Below are positions 42,148-52,040 of a stretch of 64,000 bases of DNA, piece after piece; within the stretch, counting starts at the first letter, position 1; every line of letters begins with the position of its first letter. A program made the position numbers and the translations under genes. The notes beneath the pieces are model-generated. The model saw nothing but the letters and a program-made list of their open reading frames with translations, ran no database searches and was not told the origin of the DNA. The stretch comes from JBJMHZ01 sp045807125. GTDB taxonomy: Bacteria; Actinomycetota; Actinomycetes; JAWWOL01. Location of the stretch: assembly GCA_045807125.1 (NCBI GenBank), contig JBJMHZ010000005.1, positions 124,001 to 188,000 of the forward strand, given 5' to 3'.

Positions 42148-44316
42148 TCAGCCGCCGGCGGGCAGCGCGAGCGCCTCGCGCAGGAACCGCACCTGCAGGA
42201 CCAGCAGGTTCTCGGCGACCACTTCCTGCGGCGTCATGTGCGTGACCCCGGACAGCGGCAGCACCGTGTGCGGCCGGCCGGCGGCCAGCAGGGCGCTGGA
42301 CAGGCGCAGGCTGTTCGCCGCGACGACGTTGTCGTCGGCCAGGCCGTGAATGATCATCAACGGCCGCTCGAGCGCGGCGGCCTGGCCGATCAGCGAGCTG
42401 CGGTCGTACGCGCCCGGGTCGTCGTCCGGGCGGCCGAGGTAGCGCTCGGTGTAGTGGGTGTCGTAGAGGCGCCAGTCGGTGACCGGCGCACCCGCCACGG
42501 CGGCGTGGAAGACGTCGGGCCGGCGCAGCACGGCGAGCGCGGCGAGGTAGCCGCCAAAGGACCAGCCGCGGATCGCGACCCGGTCGGGATCGACCTCGCC
42601 GGCGAAGCGCTTGGCCACCGCCTCGACCGCCGCTACCTGGTCCTCCAGCACCGGGGTGGCGAGGTCGCCGGCCAGCGCGCGCTCCCACTCCGGCCCCCGG
42701 CCCGGGGTGCCCCTGCCGTCGGTGACCACGACGGCGAAGCCCTGGTCGGCGAACCACTGCGACGACAGGAAGGCTCCCTGCGCCTTCAGCACCCGCTGCG
42801 AGTGCGGCCCGCCGTAGGGATCCATGAGCATCGGCAGCGGGCCGCCGGAGCGCCGGCCGTCGCGCGGGAAGAGCACGGCCGTGCGCAGCTCGCGGTCGCC
42901 GGCCGCCAGCAGCGTGACGTTGGGCCGGAACGGTGGTGCCTCGGCGTAGGAGGCGATCGGCACCGGCTGCGCATCGCGGCCGCCGGACAGCACCGTCACG
43001 AGCGCGCCGGTGCGCTCGAGCGACGCGGACATCAGGACCAGGACCCCGCCGCCCTCGACCGCGTAGTGGACGCCCGGCTCGCTGGTCAGCCGCTCGATGC
43101 CGCCGTCGCCGCGGACGAGGTGGACGTGGCGCTCGGTCGGCTCGTCGGCCGCGGTGAGAAGGACGTGGTCGTCGCCGATGTGCAGGACCTCGTCGACCTG
43201 GAGGCCGGCCGGGGTCACCGCCTCGTCGCCGATGAGCAGCCGGCGGGTGCCGTTGAGATCGGCCGTCCACACCAGCCGGCCGTCGGCCAGCCAGCCCGGC
43301 ACGCCGGGCACGATCTCGAGCCACGCCGGATCGCTCTGCTCGCGGACGAGCGACGTGCGCCCGGTGGCCGGGTCGACGGCCAGCACGCGCATGCGCCGCT
43401 GGTCGCGGGACTGGACGAGGATGGTCGCCGGCCGGTCGGCGCGCCAGCTCGCGGTGACGAGGTAGGGGAAGGCCTCGCCGTCCCACTCGACCGGGATCCG
43501 GTGGCCGTCGAGGCCGACGACGGCGAGGGTCACCACCGCGTTGGGCGTGCCGGCCGCCGGGTAGGCGACCTCCTGCACGGGCTCGGCCGGATTGGCCGGG
43601 TCGGCGATGTGCCAGCGCTGCACCGGCGAGTTGTCGACCCGGGCCACCAGCAGGGCGCTGCCGTCGGGCGCCCACCAGTAGCCGCGCAGCCGGCCCATCT
43701 CCTCTGCCGCGATGAACTCGGCCAGTCCCCAGGTGACGTCGGGGTCGTCAGCATCGTCGCTGCCGGCCAGCAGGCGGTCGCCGCCGCCGCGCTCGGCGAC
43801 GTGCAGCGCCCCACCGGTCACGTAGGCGATCCGTCGCCCGGACGGGTCGGGGCGCGGGTCGACGGCCGGCCCGGCGGCCGGCAGCTCCTCGACCGCACCG
43901 GTGGCGAGGTCGGCGGCGAGCAGGCGACCGGACAGCGCGAACGCGGCGACCGTGGCCAGCCGGTCGACGCCGTAGGCCACCACCCCGCCGGCCGCCTCGC
44001 GCACCCGCTCCCGGCGGGCGCGCTCCTCGGGCGGCAGCTGCTCGTCCGCGCCGCCGAGGACGGCCCGCGGGTCGACCACCAGGCGCTCGGCCGCCGCGCC
44101 CTCCCCTGGCCGGACGTCGATGGCCCACAGGCAGGTCACCGGATCGGTGCCGCCCCTCGACCGCAGGAAGGTCACCCGGCTGCCGTCGGCCGCGACCGCG
44201 ATGCTGCGCGGCCGGCCGAGCGCGAATCGCTGGGTGCGTGCCGACAGCCGCGGGAAGGACACGCCGCCGGCCTCGGAGGTCTCGGGAGCCGCTTCAGGGG
44301 CCGTCTCGTACGACAT
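42148..44316 (-). CDS. Dipeptidyl peptidase IV-like S9B serine peptidase
   Basis: This is a 722-residue protein. The N-terminal propeller domain contains the DPP-IV Glu pair (FIAAEEMGRLRGYWWAPDG) and typical DPPIV_N blades. The C-terminal hydrolase has RGWSFGGYLAAL (nucleophile Ser), HGLADDNV (acid) and SGVTHM (His). It removes X-Pro or X-Ala dipeptides. No signal peptide is evident. It is distinct from the S9C enzyme at 21136. Confidence 0.92.
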   Translation of the reverse strand: MSYETAPEAAPETSEAGGVSFPRLSARTQRFALGRPRSIAVAADGSRVTFLRSRGGTDPVTCLWAIDVRPGEGAAAERLVVDPRAVLGGADEQLPPEERARRERVREAAGGVVAYGVDRLATVAAFALSGRLLAADLATGAVEELPAAGPAVDPRPDPSGRRIAYVTGGALHVAERGGGDRLLAGSDDADDPDVTWGLAEFIAAEEMGRLRGYWWAPDGSALLVARVDNSPVQRWHIADPANPAEPVQEVAYPAAGTPNAVVTLAVVGLDGHRIPVEWDGEAFPYLVTASWRADRPATILVQSRDQRRMRVLAVDPATGRTSLVREQSDPAWLEIVPGVPGWLADGRLVWTADLNGTRRLLIGDEAVTPAGLQVDEVLHIGDDHVLLTAADEPTERHVHLVRGDGGIERLTSEPGVHYAVEGGGVLVLMSASLERTGALVTVLSGGRDAQPVPIASYAEAPPFRPNVTLLAAGDRELRTAVLFPRDGRRSGGPLPMLMDPYGGPHSQRVLKAQGAFLSSQWFADQGFAVVVTDGRGTPGRGPEWERALAGDLATPVLEDQVAAVEAVAKRFAGEVDPDRVAIRGWSFGGYLAALAVLRRPDVFHAAVAGAPVTDWRLYDTHYTERYLGRPDDDPGAYDRSSLIGQAAALERPLMIIHGLADDNVVAANSLRLSSALLAAGRPHTVLPLSGVTHMTPQEVVAENLLVLQVRFLREALALPAGG

Positions 44317-44382
44317 GCGAGGAGCCTCTCACGGACCGCCCGCACGGGCGCTTCGCATGTCGCGGTTCGTCCCGCCGGCGCT

Positions 44383-44441
44383 CAGCCGGCCACCCAGCCG
44401 GCCGGTCAGCCGGCCACTCAGCTGGCCGGTCAGCCGGCCAC
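44383..44441. repeat. 24-bp tandem repeat at the 3' end of the DUF3352 gene
   Basis: Two 24-bp units (44383-44406 and 44407-44430) and an 11-bp partial third unit share CAGCCGGCCAC and GGCCGGT blocks. Each unit is itself rich in GCCGGC palindromes and could fold in RNA, so it may act as a terminator for the DUF3352 gene, whose stop codon overlaps it. Confidence 0.75.
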
Positions 44442-45995
44442 GATGCGCAGCTCGGCCACCGCGTCGGCGCCGTCGTGGCGGACGACCAGGCCGGCGGCCG
44501 CGATCGGCGATTCCTTGGCGGACACGCCGAACGCCCGCAGGTTGGCGTACAGCGCCAGCTGAGCGTTGCCGTACGACCCCATCGCGGTGCGGAACAGCGC
44601 GGTCGACCCGAGGCGGCCGCTCGCCGCCAGGCGGCTCGCGTACGGCTCGCCCGACCCGATGACGAGGTCGCCGCCGGCGGTGCGGACGGCGATCCGCTCG
44701 CCGGGGCGGTCGACCTTCGCCGCGAAGCGGGCGGCGAGGCGGCGGGCCGCCGCGATGTCGCTGGGGTGGCTGCGCACGCCGATGTTCACCGAATCGTTCG
44801 CGCGGGTCGCCGCGAGGACGGCGCGGTCGCCGAGGACGGCGGCGAAGTCGCCGGGGAAGGACAGGCCGGTCGAGCGCAGCAGCTCGCGCCGCAGCTGCGG
44901 CAGCCCGTCGCCGCGGCGGGCTCCGAGAGCGGCCTCGCCGACGGCGGTCGAGAACGTCGTCGCCTTCTGGCGCAGCGCGTCGCCGGGGGCGCCGAGGCCG
45001 AGGGCGAGCGCCGTGTCGTCCGGCAGGGCGGCGAGCATGCCCGAGACGTCCGAGACGTCCGAGACGTGGGCGGGGGTGGCCCCGCCGCGCAGCCGGAGCT
45101 GCAGGTCGACGTAGTCGCTCGCGGCCCGCGCCCCGGCGACCAGCCGGGCGGAGCCGAGATTGCCGTCGCTCGAGCGCAGCAGCTTGTCCACGGAGTCGAC
45201 GGTGCAGCCGCCGCCCCGGGTGGGGACGAGCGACGAGAGCAACCGGCAGCCGCTGTCGGTAACGAGGCGCTCGGCCGAGCGCAGGCCCTTGCCGACGTCG
45301 ACCCAGGTCGTCAGCAGCTGGTCGGCCGGCAGCGTCGCCACGTCGGCGGCGAACGCGGACTGGCCGTCGAGCCGGCCCTTGGCCAGCTCGGTGCGCGCGG
45401 CGGCCAAGGTCGCCTGGTCGGGGGCGACGATGGCGTAGTCGCCGCTGATCAGGAACGCCTCGTGCTCCTTGGCGGTGATCCGGCGCAGCGACGCGGTGGC
45501 CGCGCCGCGGTCCTTCACCGCCAGCGCGCCGATCACGCGGGCGCGCCCGGAGCCGTCGGCGAACGCGGCGAGCGCCACGTCGTCGCCTAGCCACGACTTG
45601 ACGTCGACGTCGTAGCTGATCGGCGAGTCCTTCAGCACCTCGGACAGGAGGGCGTCTCGCAGGTCGCCGGCGTGGGCGCCCGGCCGGCTCGTGGGCGAGC
45701 CGGGGAACTTGCGGCTGAAGTTGAACAGCGCCAGCCGCTGCTCGGCCGAGGGCGCGAGGTCGACGTGGAGGTACGCGAAGGTGCTGGCGGGGACCGCGCC
45801 GGCCGCACCGTCGGGGTGGGACGCGACGCCGATGAGGCGCTTGACGCCGGCGCCGGCCAGCACCAGGACGAGGACGACCACTGCCGCGCCGGCCGTCAGC
45901 AGCACCGGGCGCCGCGACGAGGGCGGGCGCTCGGGCAGGACCTCGGCCGGGGCAAGGTCGAAGATCGGTGGCTCCCCGCCCGGCTGGTCAGACAC
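44430..45995 (-). CDS. DUF3352 membrane-anchored protein
   Basis: This is a 521-residue protein. A short cytosolic N-terminus is followed by one membrane helix (LLTAGAAVVVLVLVLAGAGV), and the rest should be extracytoplasmic. Motifs PASTFAYLHVDLAPSAEQRLALFNFSRKFP, SWLGDDVALA and LTTWVDVG match the DUF3352 family of actinobacteria. Function is unknown. The GTG at 45995 has AAGGGG six bases upstream. Confidence 0.88.
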   Translation of the reverse strand: MSDQPGGEPPIFDLAPAEVLPERPPSSRRPVLLTAGAAVVVLVLVLAGAGVKRLIGVASHPDGAAGAVPASTFAYLHVDLAPSAEQRLALFNFSRKFPGSPTSRPGAHAGDLRDALLSEVLKDSPISYDVDVKSWLGDDVALAAFADGSGRARVIGALAVKDRGAATASLRRITAKEHEAFLISGDYAIVAPDQATLAAARTELAKGRLDGQSAFAADVATLPADQLLTTWVDVGKGLRSAERLVTDSGCRLLSSLVPTRGGGCTVDSVDKLLRSSDGNLGSARLVAGARAASDYVDLQLRLRGGATPAHVSDVSDVSGMLAALPDDTALALGLGAPGDALRQKATTFSTAVGEAALGARRGDGLPQLRRELLRSTGLSFPGDFAAVLGDRAVLAATRANDSVNIGVRSHPSDIAAARRLAARFAAKVDRPGERIAVRTAGGDLVIGSGEPYASRLAASGRLGSTALFRTAMGSYGNAQLALYANLRAFGVSAKESPIAAAGLVVRHDGADAVAELRIVAG

Positions 45996-46097
45996 GTCGT
46001 GCCCCTTCGCGCTCGCTCGATGGGCCGCAGAGCCGGCCCACGCTCGTATCGGCGCGCGAAGCGCCCGGCATGAGCCCCGTCCTGCCACCATGGGGCG

Positions 46098-47642
46098 GTG
46101 CCGATGCCCCGGGCCGAGCTGACCGACGCCGAGCTGAGCCGGCTACGCACCGTGATGGTCGCCGCAGGGTACACCGTGGACGGGGTAGCCGGAGCGCTCT
46201 CGCCGACCGCGCACGCCGCGCTCGGGAGGGGCGAGCGGGTGCCCGCTCTGCGCGAGACGGACGGCGACGACCGGCCGCTCGCCACGCTCGTCCGGCTGAT
46301 GCTGCTCGGCACCGCGGAGCCGCCAGCCGCCGTCGCCGCCGCGCTCGGCGGGCTGCCCGTCGACCGCGCTGTCGAGGCCGGCCTGCTGGCCGCGGCACCG
46401 GGCGGTGCGCTGCGGGCGGCGCTCGACGTCCGCCCGTACGGCGACCCGTCGCTGCCCTGGTACGTGGTGTCCGACCAGGGCAGCGGGGCCGGCCGCGGTG
46501 ACGGCATGGACGGAGCCGCCGGCGCGATCCGGGCCGACCATGTGCTGGGCGTCGGCGGCGCGTCGCTCACCCTCGCGCACGCGACGGTGCGGCGACCCGT
46601 GTCGACGGCCCTCGACGTCGGCACCGGCTGCGGCGTGCAGGCGCTGCACCTGTCGACGCACGCGGCGCACGTGGTCGCCACCGACAGCAACCCGCGCGCG
46701 CTGGCGCTCGCCCGGATGACCGCCGCGCTCTCCGCAACCGCGCCGTGGGAGCTCGTCGAGGGCGACCTGCTCGCGCCGGTGCGCGAGCGCCGCTTCGACC
46801 TCGTCGTCTCCAACCCGCCGTTCGTCGTGGGGCCGTCCGCGCGGTTCGCGTACCGGGACAGCGGCCTGCCGGGCGACGAGGTGTCCCGCCAGCTGGTCAC
46901 CGGCGCGCCGGAGCTGCTCGCCGACGGCGGCATCGCCGTCCTGCTCGCCAACTGGCTGCACCGGGCCGGCGAGCCGTGGGACGAGCGGGTGCGCGGATGG
47001 CTGGACGGCGCCGGCTGCGACGCCCTCGCGGTGCAGCGCGAGATGCAGGACCCGGCCGAGTACGCGGAGCTGTGGCTGCGCGACGGTGGCGAGCACGGGG
47101 GTGGGAGCGGCACCGCCGCGTACGAGCGGCTCTACGGCGAGTGGCTCGACTGGTTCGCGGCCGAGCGGATCGAGGCGGTCGGCTTCGGCATCGTGGTGCT
47201 GCGGCGCACCGGCGCGCGACCGGCGAGCGTGCGGGTCGAGCACCTGCCTCAACCGCTCGAACCGCCGCTCGGGCCGGTGCTCGACGGCTGGCTGCGGCGG
47301 GTCGACGCCCTGCGCGGCGCGGACCTGCTGCGGCTGGCGCCCGCGGTGGCGCCCGGCGTCCGGCTCGACCAGCGGGCGACGGCCGGCGCCGGCGGCTGGG
47401 AGGTGGTCGAGCAGTCGCTCGTGCAGACCGGCGGGCTGCGCCGCTCCGGCGCGGTGGACGGCTTCGGCGCGGCCCTGCTCGCCGGCTGCGACGGGACGGT
47501 GCCGCTCGGTGCGCTCGTGCCGGTGCTCGCCGCCGGCTACGGGCTCGACGCCGACGAGGTGCTGCCCGGCGTCCTCGCCGCCGTGCGGGAGCTCGCCGAG
47601 CAGGGGTTCCTCGTCATCGACGCTCCACGATCGAGCGGGTGA
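46098..47642 (+). CDS. Class I SAM methyltransferase with DUF7059-like N-terminal domain
   Basis: This is a 514-residue protein. After an N-terminal winged-helix-like region (about 1-150), SAM binding appears as ALDVGTGCGVQALHLS and the N6/RNA-type catalytic motif as DLVVSNPPFVVGP. The latter is typical of PrmC/RsmC/TrmN6-type enzymes acting on nitrogen of Gln or nucleobases. The C-terminal 130 residues resemble a winged helix. Substrate is unknown. The last 29 bp overlap the convergent M55 gene. Confidence 0.88.
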   Translation: MPMPRAELTDAELSRLRTVMVAAGYTVDGVAGALSPTAHAALGRGERVPALRETDGDDRPLATLVRLMLLGTAEPPAAVAAALGGLPVDRAVEAGLLAAAPGGALRAALDVRPYGDPSLPWYVVSDQGSGAGRGDGMDGAAGAIRADHVLGVGGASLTLAHATVRRPVSTALDVGTGCGVQALHLSTHAAHVVATDSNPRALALARMTAALSATAPWELVEGDLLAPVRERRFDLVVSNPPFVVGPSARFAYRDSGLPGDEVSRQLVTGAPELLADGGIAVLLANWLHRAGEPWDERVRGWLDGAGCDALAVQREMQDPAEYAELWLRDGGEHGGGSGTAAYERLYGEWLDWFAAERIEAVGFGIVVLRRTGARPASVRVEHLPQPLEPPLGPVLDGWLRRVDALRGADLLRLAPAVAPGVRLDQRATAGAGGWEVVEQSLVQTGGLRRSGAVDGFGAALLAGCDGTVPLGALVPVLAAGYGLDADEVLPGVLAAVRELAEQGFLVIDAPRSSG

Positions 47643-48459
47643 GGTAGATCAGGGCGACGAACCGGCGGTAGAGCCGCAACGGGTCGTCGTCGCGCATGAC
47701 GACCGTGCGCGGACCGGTGCGCTCGACGCCGGAGAGCCAGGTGGCCATCTCGGCCATGTCGGCGGTGAGCAGGTCGACGGCCATCTCGGCCGGCAGCTCG
47801 ATCCGCGGCGGTGACAGGCGGCCAGCGGCGACCGCCTCGACCGCGCGCCGCGCCCCGTCCCTGATGAGCTCGCACGCCTCGTCCGGGTGCAGGCTCGACG
47901 CCGCGAAGCGGTTGACCGAGCGCTTCACCACGACGTGCTCGATGCCGGGGCAGAACGGCTCGGCCTCCGGCCCCACGATCTGGTCGCCGGTGATGAGCGC
48001 GACCGGCACGCCGTGGGCCTGCGCCACCAGGGCGTTGATGCCGGACTCCCCCGCCACCGTGCCGTTGATCCGCACCTCCGACACCGCGCCGGGGTTGTAG
48101 GTGTGCGACAGGTTGGACGCCGAGCCCATGGCGCCGTGGTAGGAGACGAAGAGCGCCGCGTCGTACGTCTCGTCGAGGCCCTGCATCATGTAGAGCGGCT
48201 TGTGCCGGCCGGACAGGTACGCGGCCCGGCCGTGCAGCGCACCGGGCGCGAGGTTGCGCATCGCGGAGTGCGAGTCGTTGACGAGCACGTGGGTCGCGCC
48301 GGCGGCGAGCGCGCCGTCGATGGCCGCGTTGACCTCGTCGAGCAGCAACCGGCGGCCGGACTCGTACTCGGCGTGCCCGGCCAGGCACTGCTCCCAGTCG
48401 ACGATGCCGGCGGTGCCCTCCATGTCGGAGGAGAGGAAGACGCGTCGAGGCTCGATCAT
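47614..48459 (-). CDS. M55 D-aminopeptidase (DppA-like)
   Basis: This is a 281-residue protein with the M55 metal ligands: SSDMEGTAG, HAEYESGRR, VNDSHSAMRN, SYHGAM and GTVAGESGINAL. DppA forms a decameric zinc peptidase acting on D-amino-acid peptides from cell-wall turnover. It overlaps the convergent methyltransferase by 29 bp. Confidence 0.93.
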   Translation of the reverse strand: MIEPRRVFLSSDMEGTAGIVDWEQCLAGHAEYESGRRLLLDEVNAAIDGALAAGATHVLVNDSHSAMRNLAPGALHGRAAYLSGRHKPLYMMQGLDETYDAALFVSYHGAMGSASNLSHTYNPGAVSEVRINGTVAGESGINALVAQAHGVPVALITGDQIVGPEAEPFCPGIEHVVVKRSVNRFAASSLHPDEACELIRDGARRAVEAVAAGRLSPPRIELPAEMAVDLLTADMAEMATWLSGVERTGPRTVVMRDDDPLRLYRRFVALIYLTRSIVERR

Positions 48460-48483
48460 GCGCCGAGGGTATGACCCCGCCGC

Positions 48484-49575
48484 TCAGCCGAAGGAGGGCT
48501 GGTAGGGACGAGGGATCAGCTCGAGCCAGGTCTGCCCAGGCCGCAGCGCGACGACCTTGCCTGCGCGGTCGACGATGCGCACCGCGACCTTGGCCGACGA
48601 CCGGTGCCAGGTGCCCTGCACGAGCTTGCCGTCGCGCAGCACCCAGCACGGGCCGTGGCCGACGACGATGACCCACGGCACTGGGTTGTGCGCGTGGTCG
48701 TGGTAGGGCGTGCCGGCGACGGCGACCTGAAGCATCACCACGTTGGTGGTGCCGATCTGGTGGCCGCCGACGAGCGCGTCGGGGCGGCCGTCCTGGTCGC
48801 GCAGCCAGCGGTGCGTCGAGCGGTTCCACCGCCAGTCGGCCGTCGTGAAGCTCGAGAACCGCAGGTGCGCCGACGACACCGCCCGGCCGGCCGGCGCGGC
48901 CGCCGAGTACGTGAACAGCTGCTCGGGCGCGGCCGCCTTGGGCCGCAGCCGGTGGCCCCAGTCGTAGAGCTTCGACGTCGAGCTGAACACCCAGTGCGGC
49001 GCCGCCCGGTGCGGGTCGGTCCAGAACGGCCCCGGCGTCGCGTCCCACGAGATGAGCAGCGCGGTCGACTGCTCGCGCACCCGTACGATCTCGTGCCGGT
49101 TGGCGCCCGAGTAGGCGAAGTAGCCGCCGCGCAGCTCGCGCAGCAGATCGGTGTCGACCGGCCGGGCCGAGCGGATCGGCCCGATCGCGCCGGCGTCGTG
49201 GGACTGGAAGGTCGCCATCAGCCGGGTGAGGCCGCCCTCGACGAGCGACTCGGTCACGAGGTCAGCCCGGTCGAGGCCGGCCTGGGGCAGCGCGGCCGAG
49301 ATGTTGTCGATCTTCACCGAGAGGGCCGGCCGGTGCGCCTTCGCCGGCTCGGTCACCGGCAGGCCGGTCAGCGCGTAGACGGGTCGCCGGGCCGGAGCCG
49401 GCGGCCTGGTGGTCGTGGTCGCCGACGGCTGCGGCTGCGCCGCGCTCGTCGTCGGCGACGCCGGCCGCGCGGCCGGGTGGGTCCCTCCCGAGCACGCCGC
49501 GAGCGCGAGCGCGCAGCCGGCCACGGTGGCTGCCGGCGCGCAGCGGCGGCGACGGTGCTGGGAACGGCTGGTCAT
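48484..49575 (-). CDS. DUF3048 lipoprotein (YerB-like)
   Basis: This is a 363-residue protein with a signal peptide and lipobox LALAACSGG, then a Ser/Thr/Pro-rich linker. DUF3048 motifs follow: LTGLPV, RPALSVKIDN, PQAGLDRADLVTESLVEGG, TRLMATF and GPIRSARPVD. It is predicted to be a cell-surface lipoprotein of unknown function. GAGGG lies seven bases before the ATG at 49575. Confidence 0.92.
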   Translation of the reverse strand: MTSRSQHRRRRCAPAATVAGCALALAACSGGTHPAARPASPTTSAAQPQPSATTTTRPPAPARRPVYALTGLPVTEPAKAHRPALSVKIDNISAALPQAGLDRADLVTESLVEGGLTRLMATFQSHDAGAIGPIRSARPVDTDLLRELRGGYFAYSGANRHEIVRVREQSTALLISWDATPGPFWTDPHRAAPHWVFSSTSKLYDWGHRLRPKAAAPEQLFTYSAAAPAGRAVSSAHLRFSSFTTADWRWNRSTHRWLRDQDGRPDALVGGHQIGTTNVVMLQVAVAGTPYHDHAHNPVPWVIVVGHGPCWVLRDGKLVQGTWHRSSAKVAVRIVDRAGKVVALRPGQTWLELIPRPYQPSFG

Positions 49576-49706
49576 CGGGAGCCCTCGCGGTACGGGAGCG
49601 GCCGGTGCCACTCGTGCGAGGGTGCATTCTGCGCCGGGATCGGGCCGGCGGTGGCTCGCCGCGCCGATGCGGGTGCCTGAAGCGCGAGCGCGAGGCAGCG
49701 CGGACC

Positions 49707-50954
49707 TTAGCGGCGGCGCTCGCGCAGGCGGCGGGCGGTGCCGCGGGCCGTGCCGAAAGCTTCGCGCATCGCCTCGTCCGGCGGCCGGCGCGGGAGCCGG
49801 CCGGAGCGAGGGACGCCGTGCGCGTCGAGGCCGCCCTCGGGGTCGATCTCGCGCAGCACCCGGTCGAGGTTGGCGAGGAGCATCCCGTGCGCCTCCCACG
49901 CCGGGCGATCCGCGCGGCCGTCGACGGCCAGCCGCTCGGCGAGGCCCAGCCGGCCGGCGTGCGCCCGGTCGAGAGCCTCCTGCAGCCGCTCCTCGCCGCT
50001 CGTCGGGGCCGCGACGTCGGTGGCCGCCACCCTGGCCAGCAGCGTGATCGCCTCTGCCACGTCGTCGAGCACCTCGGCCACCGCGCCGCGCAGCGACTCG
50101 TCGTACGGCGACTCGGTCGGGCTCGCCTCCGCGCGGTCGGCGAGGGGACGGATCACGCCGCGGATGGCGACCGCGACGTGCTCGAGCGCCGTCAGGGCGG
50201 CCCGCAGGCTCGGGGTGACCGGGCGGAACCGGCGCCCCCTCGGGTTCAGCCGCAGGCTCTGCTCCGCCCTCGCGAAGGCGCGCTGGGCCCGCCCCACGTC
50301 GGACGGCAGCCGGCGGGCCTCCTCCATCCAGCGCCGGGCCGACTCCACCGACCAGCCCTCGCGGAGATCGGCGACCACCATGCGCAGCACGCCGGCCAGG
50401 CGCTCGGCGAGCTCGATGATGGCGTCGCCGGCCGGCTGCAGGTAGAGCGGCGGCGCGATGAGCGCGTTGACGGCCACGCCGACCCCGGCTCCGAGCAGCG
50501 TCTCGTACACCCGGCCGAGCGCGACCGTCCGCGTGTCGGAGACCGCGAGCACGAGCATCGCGCTGATCGGCACCTCCATGAGCTGGTCGCCCAGGCGGAG
50601 CAGCTTCCCGACCACGAGCGCGGCGGCGATCAGCAGCCCGAGGCTCCACCAGGTGAAGCCGACCAGCAGCGACAGGCTCAGCGACAGCAGCACGCCGCTG
50701 ACGACGCTGGCGACCCGCCGCAGCCCGCTCGTGAGCGTCTCGTACAGCGTCAGCTGGACGACCAGGAGCGCCGTCAGCGGAGCGAGCACGGGCCGCGAGT
50801 TCGCCGAGACCATCGTCGCGACGCCGTACGCCGCCACGGCCGCGAGGACCGTCTTGGCGGTGCGGATGCCCGGAATGCGCCCACGACGCAGCAGGCGCCG
50901 GCCGGCGCTGCCGCGCAGTCGATCGAGGACGCCAGCCACGGTCCCTGCCACCAC
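49707..50954 (-). CDS. FUSC/aromatic-acid-exporter-family membrane protein
   Basis: This is a 415-residue protein. The N-terminal half has about six membrane helices (TVLAAVAAYGVATMV, LAPLTALLVVQLTLYETL, VVSGVLLSLSLSLLVGFTW, GVGVAVNALIAPPLYL). The C-terminal half is a long helical cytosolic domain. The arrangement matches ArAE/FUSC-like transporters. Substrate is unknown. Confidence 0.85.
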   Translation of the reverse strand: MVAGTVAGVLDRLRGSAGRRLLRRGRIPGIRTAKTVLAAVAAYGVATMVSANSRPVLAPLTALLVVQLTLYETLTSGLRRVASVVSGVLLSLSLSLLVGFTWWSLGLLIAAALVVGKLLRLGDQLMEVPISAMLVLAVSDTRTVALGRVYETLLGAGVGVAVNALIAPPLYLQPAGDAIIELAERLAGVLRMVVADLREGWSVESARRWMEEARRLPSDVGRAQRAFARAEQSLRLNPRGRRFRPVTPSLRAALTALEHVAVAIRGVIRPLADRAEASPTESPYDESLRGAVAEVLDDVAEAITLLARVAATDVAAPTSGEERLQEALDRAHAGRLGLAERLAVDGRADRPAWEAHGMLLANLDRVLREIDPEGGLDAHGVPRSGRLPRRPPDEAMREAFGTARGTARRLRERRR

Positions 50955-51059
50955 GGCGTCGTACCCCGGACAACCGGCCGCGCACTCCCCGCGTCATGAG
51001 TGCATTCGATCGGCGCAGTCACCTCGCAGCCGGGGCGCCGACCATCCAAGGAGACAACG

Positions 51060-51950
51060 ATGAAGCGCTCACTTCGCACCCTGGCCATCGGCCTCGCAGT
51101 GGCCGGCACGACCGCCACCGGCATCGGGCTGACCGCCGCATCGGCGAGCGGCACCACCAGCACCTCGAAGGTCGTCGCCGTCCGCGCCGGGCACCACACC
51201 GGCTTCGACCGCTTCGTCCTCGAGTTCAGCGGACCGGTGCCCAGCCGCAGCATCACCTGGGTCTCGCACGTGACGCAGGACGGCAGCGGCCATACCGTGC
51301 GGCTCGCCGGTCACGCTTTCCTCAACGTGCGCCTCGCCAACTCCGTCGCCCACGACGCGAGCGGTCGCGGCACCGTGCCGGCGCGGCAGACGTACGCGCT
51401 GCCCAACCTCACGCAGTACGCGCTGGCAGGCGACTTCGAGGGCGTCGTCAACGTCGGGCTCGGCCTGCAGCGCAAGGAGACCGTGCACGTGTCGACGCTC
51501 AGCTCGCCGAGCCGGCTCGTGATCGACGTGTCGACGCCGTACAGCACCACGCCGGTCGGCGCGTACTTCCTGGACAAGGACCGCTACGCGACCGGCACGA
51601 CGCCGTACGTCGTGCGCCGGTCGCGCCCCGCGATCGCACCGGCCGTGGCCCGCCAGGCGCTCGAGCGCCTCTTCGCCGGACCGACGGCGGCCGAGCAGGC
51701 CGGCGGCCTGCGGTTCGTCTCCTCGCGGGCGACCGGCTTCACCGGCCTCTCCGTCTCCGGTGGCGTGGCGCGCGTCCAGCTCACCGGCGGCTGCGCCAGC
51801 GGCGGCTCGACGTTCACGGTGGCCAACGAGATCATGCCGACGCTCAAGCAGTTCGCGAGCATCGACCACGTCAAGATCTACGGCCCGGCCGGCTACACCG
51901 AGCGGCCGTCCGGCACCTCCGACTCGATCCCGACCTGCCTCGAGCCGTGA
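51060..51950 (+). CDS. Secreted protein with AMIN-like and GerMN-like domains
   Basis: This is a 296-residue protein. AAGGAG lies six bases before the ATG, and a Sec signal peptide (MKRSLRTLAIGLAVAGTTAT...ASASG) follows. Residues 35-180 (VVAVRAGHHTGFDRFVLEFSG) form the AMIN-like beta domain. Residues 195-290 (ALERLFAGPTAAEQAGGLRF, then SGGVARVQLTG) match GerMN/sporulation-type domains. Such proteins bind peptidoglycan or act in spore and cell-wall processes. It is divergent from the FUSC gene. Confidence 0.88.
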   Translation: MKRSLRTLAIGLAVAGTTATGIGLTAASASGTTSTSKVVAVRAGHHTGFDRFVLEFSGPVPSRSITWVSHVTQDGSGHTVRLAGHAFLNVRLANSVAHDASGRGTVPARQTYALPNLTQYALAGDFEGVVNVGLGLQRKETVHVSTLSSPSRLVIDVSTPYSTTPVGAYFLDKDRYATGTTPYVVRRSRPAIAPAVARQALERLFAGPTAAEQAGGLRFVSSRATGFTGLSVSGGVARVQLTGGCASGGSTFTVANEIMPTLKQFASIDHVKIYGPAGYTERPSGTSDSIPTCLEP

Positions 51951-51974
51951 CCGGCTGACCACCAGCGCCCGACG

Positions 51975-52008
51975 CCGCGCGCCGGCCCCCACAGGGGTCG
52001 GTGCGCGG
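51975..52008. terminator. Strong hairpin downstream of the AMIN/GerMN gene
   Basis: CCGCGCGCCGGCCCC (51975-51989) and GGGGTCGGTGCGCGG (51994-52008) form a 15-bp stem, including two G-U pairs, around a CACA loop. No T run follows, as usual for high-G+C actinobacterial terminators. It separates the secreted-protein gene from galE. Confidence 0.6.
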
Positions 52009-52040
52009 TTGCGCGCGGGGACGGTGCGAGGCTCGTGACC

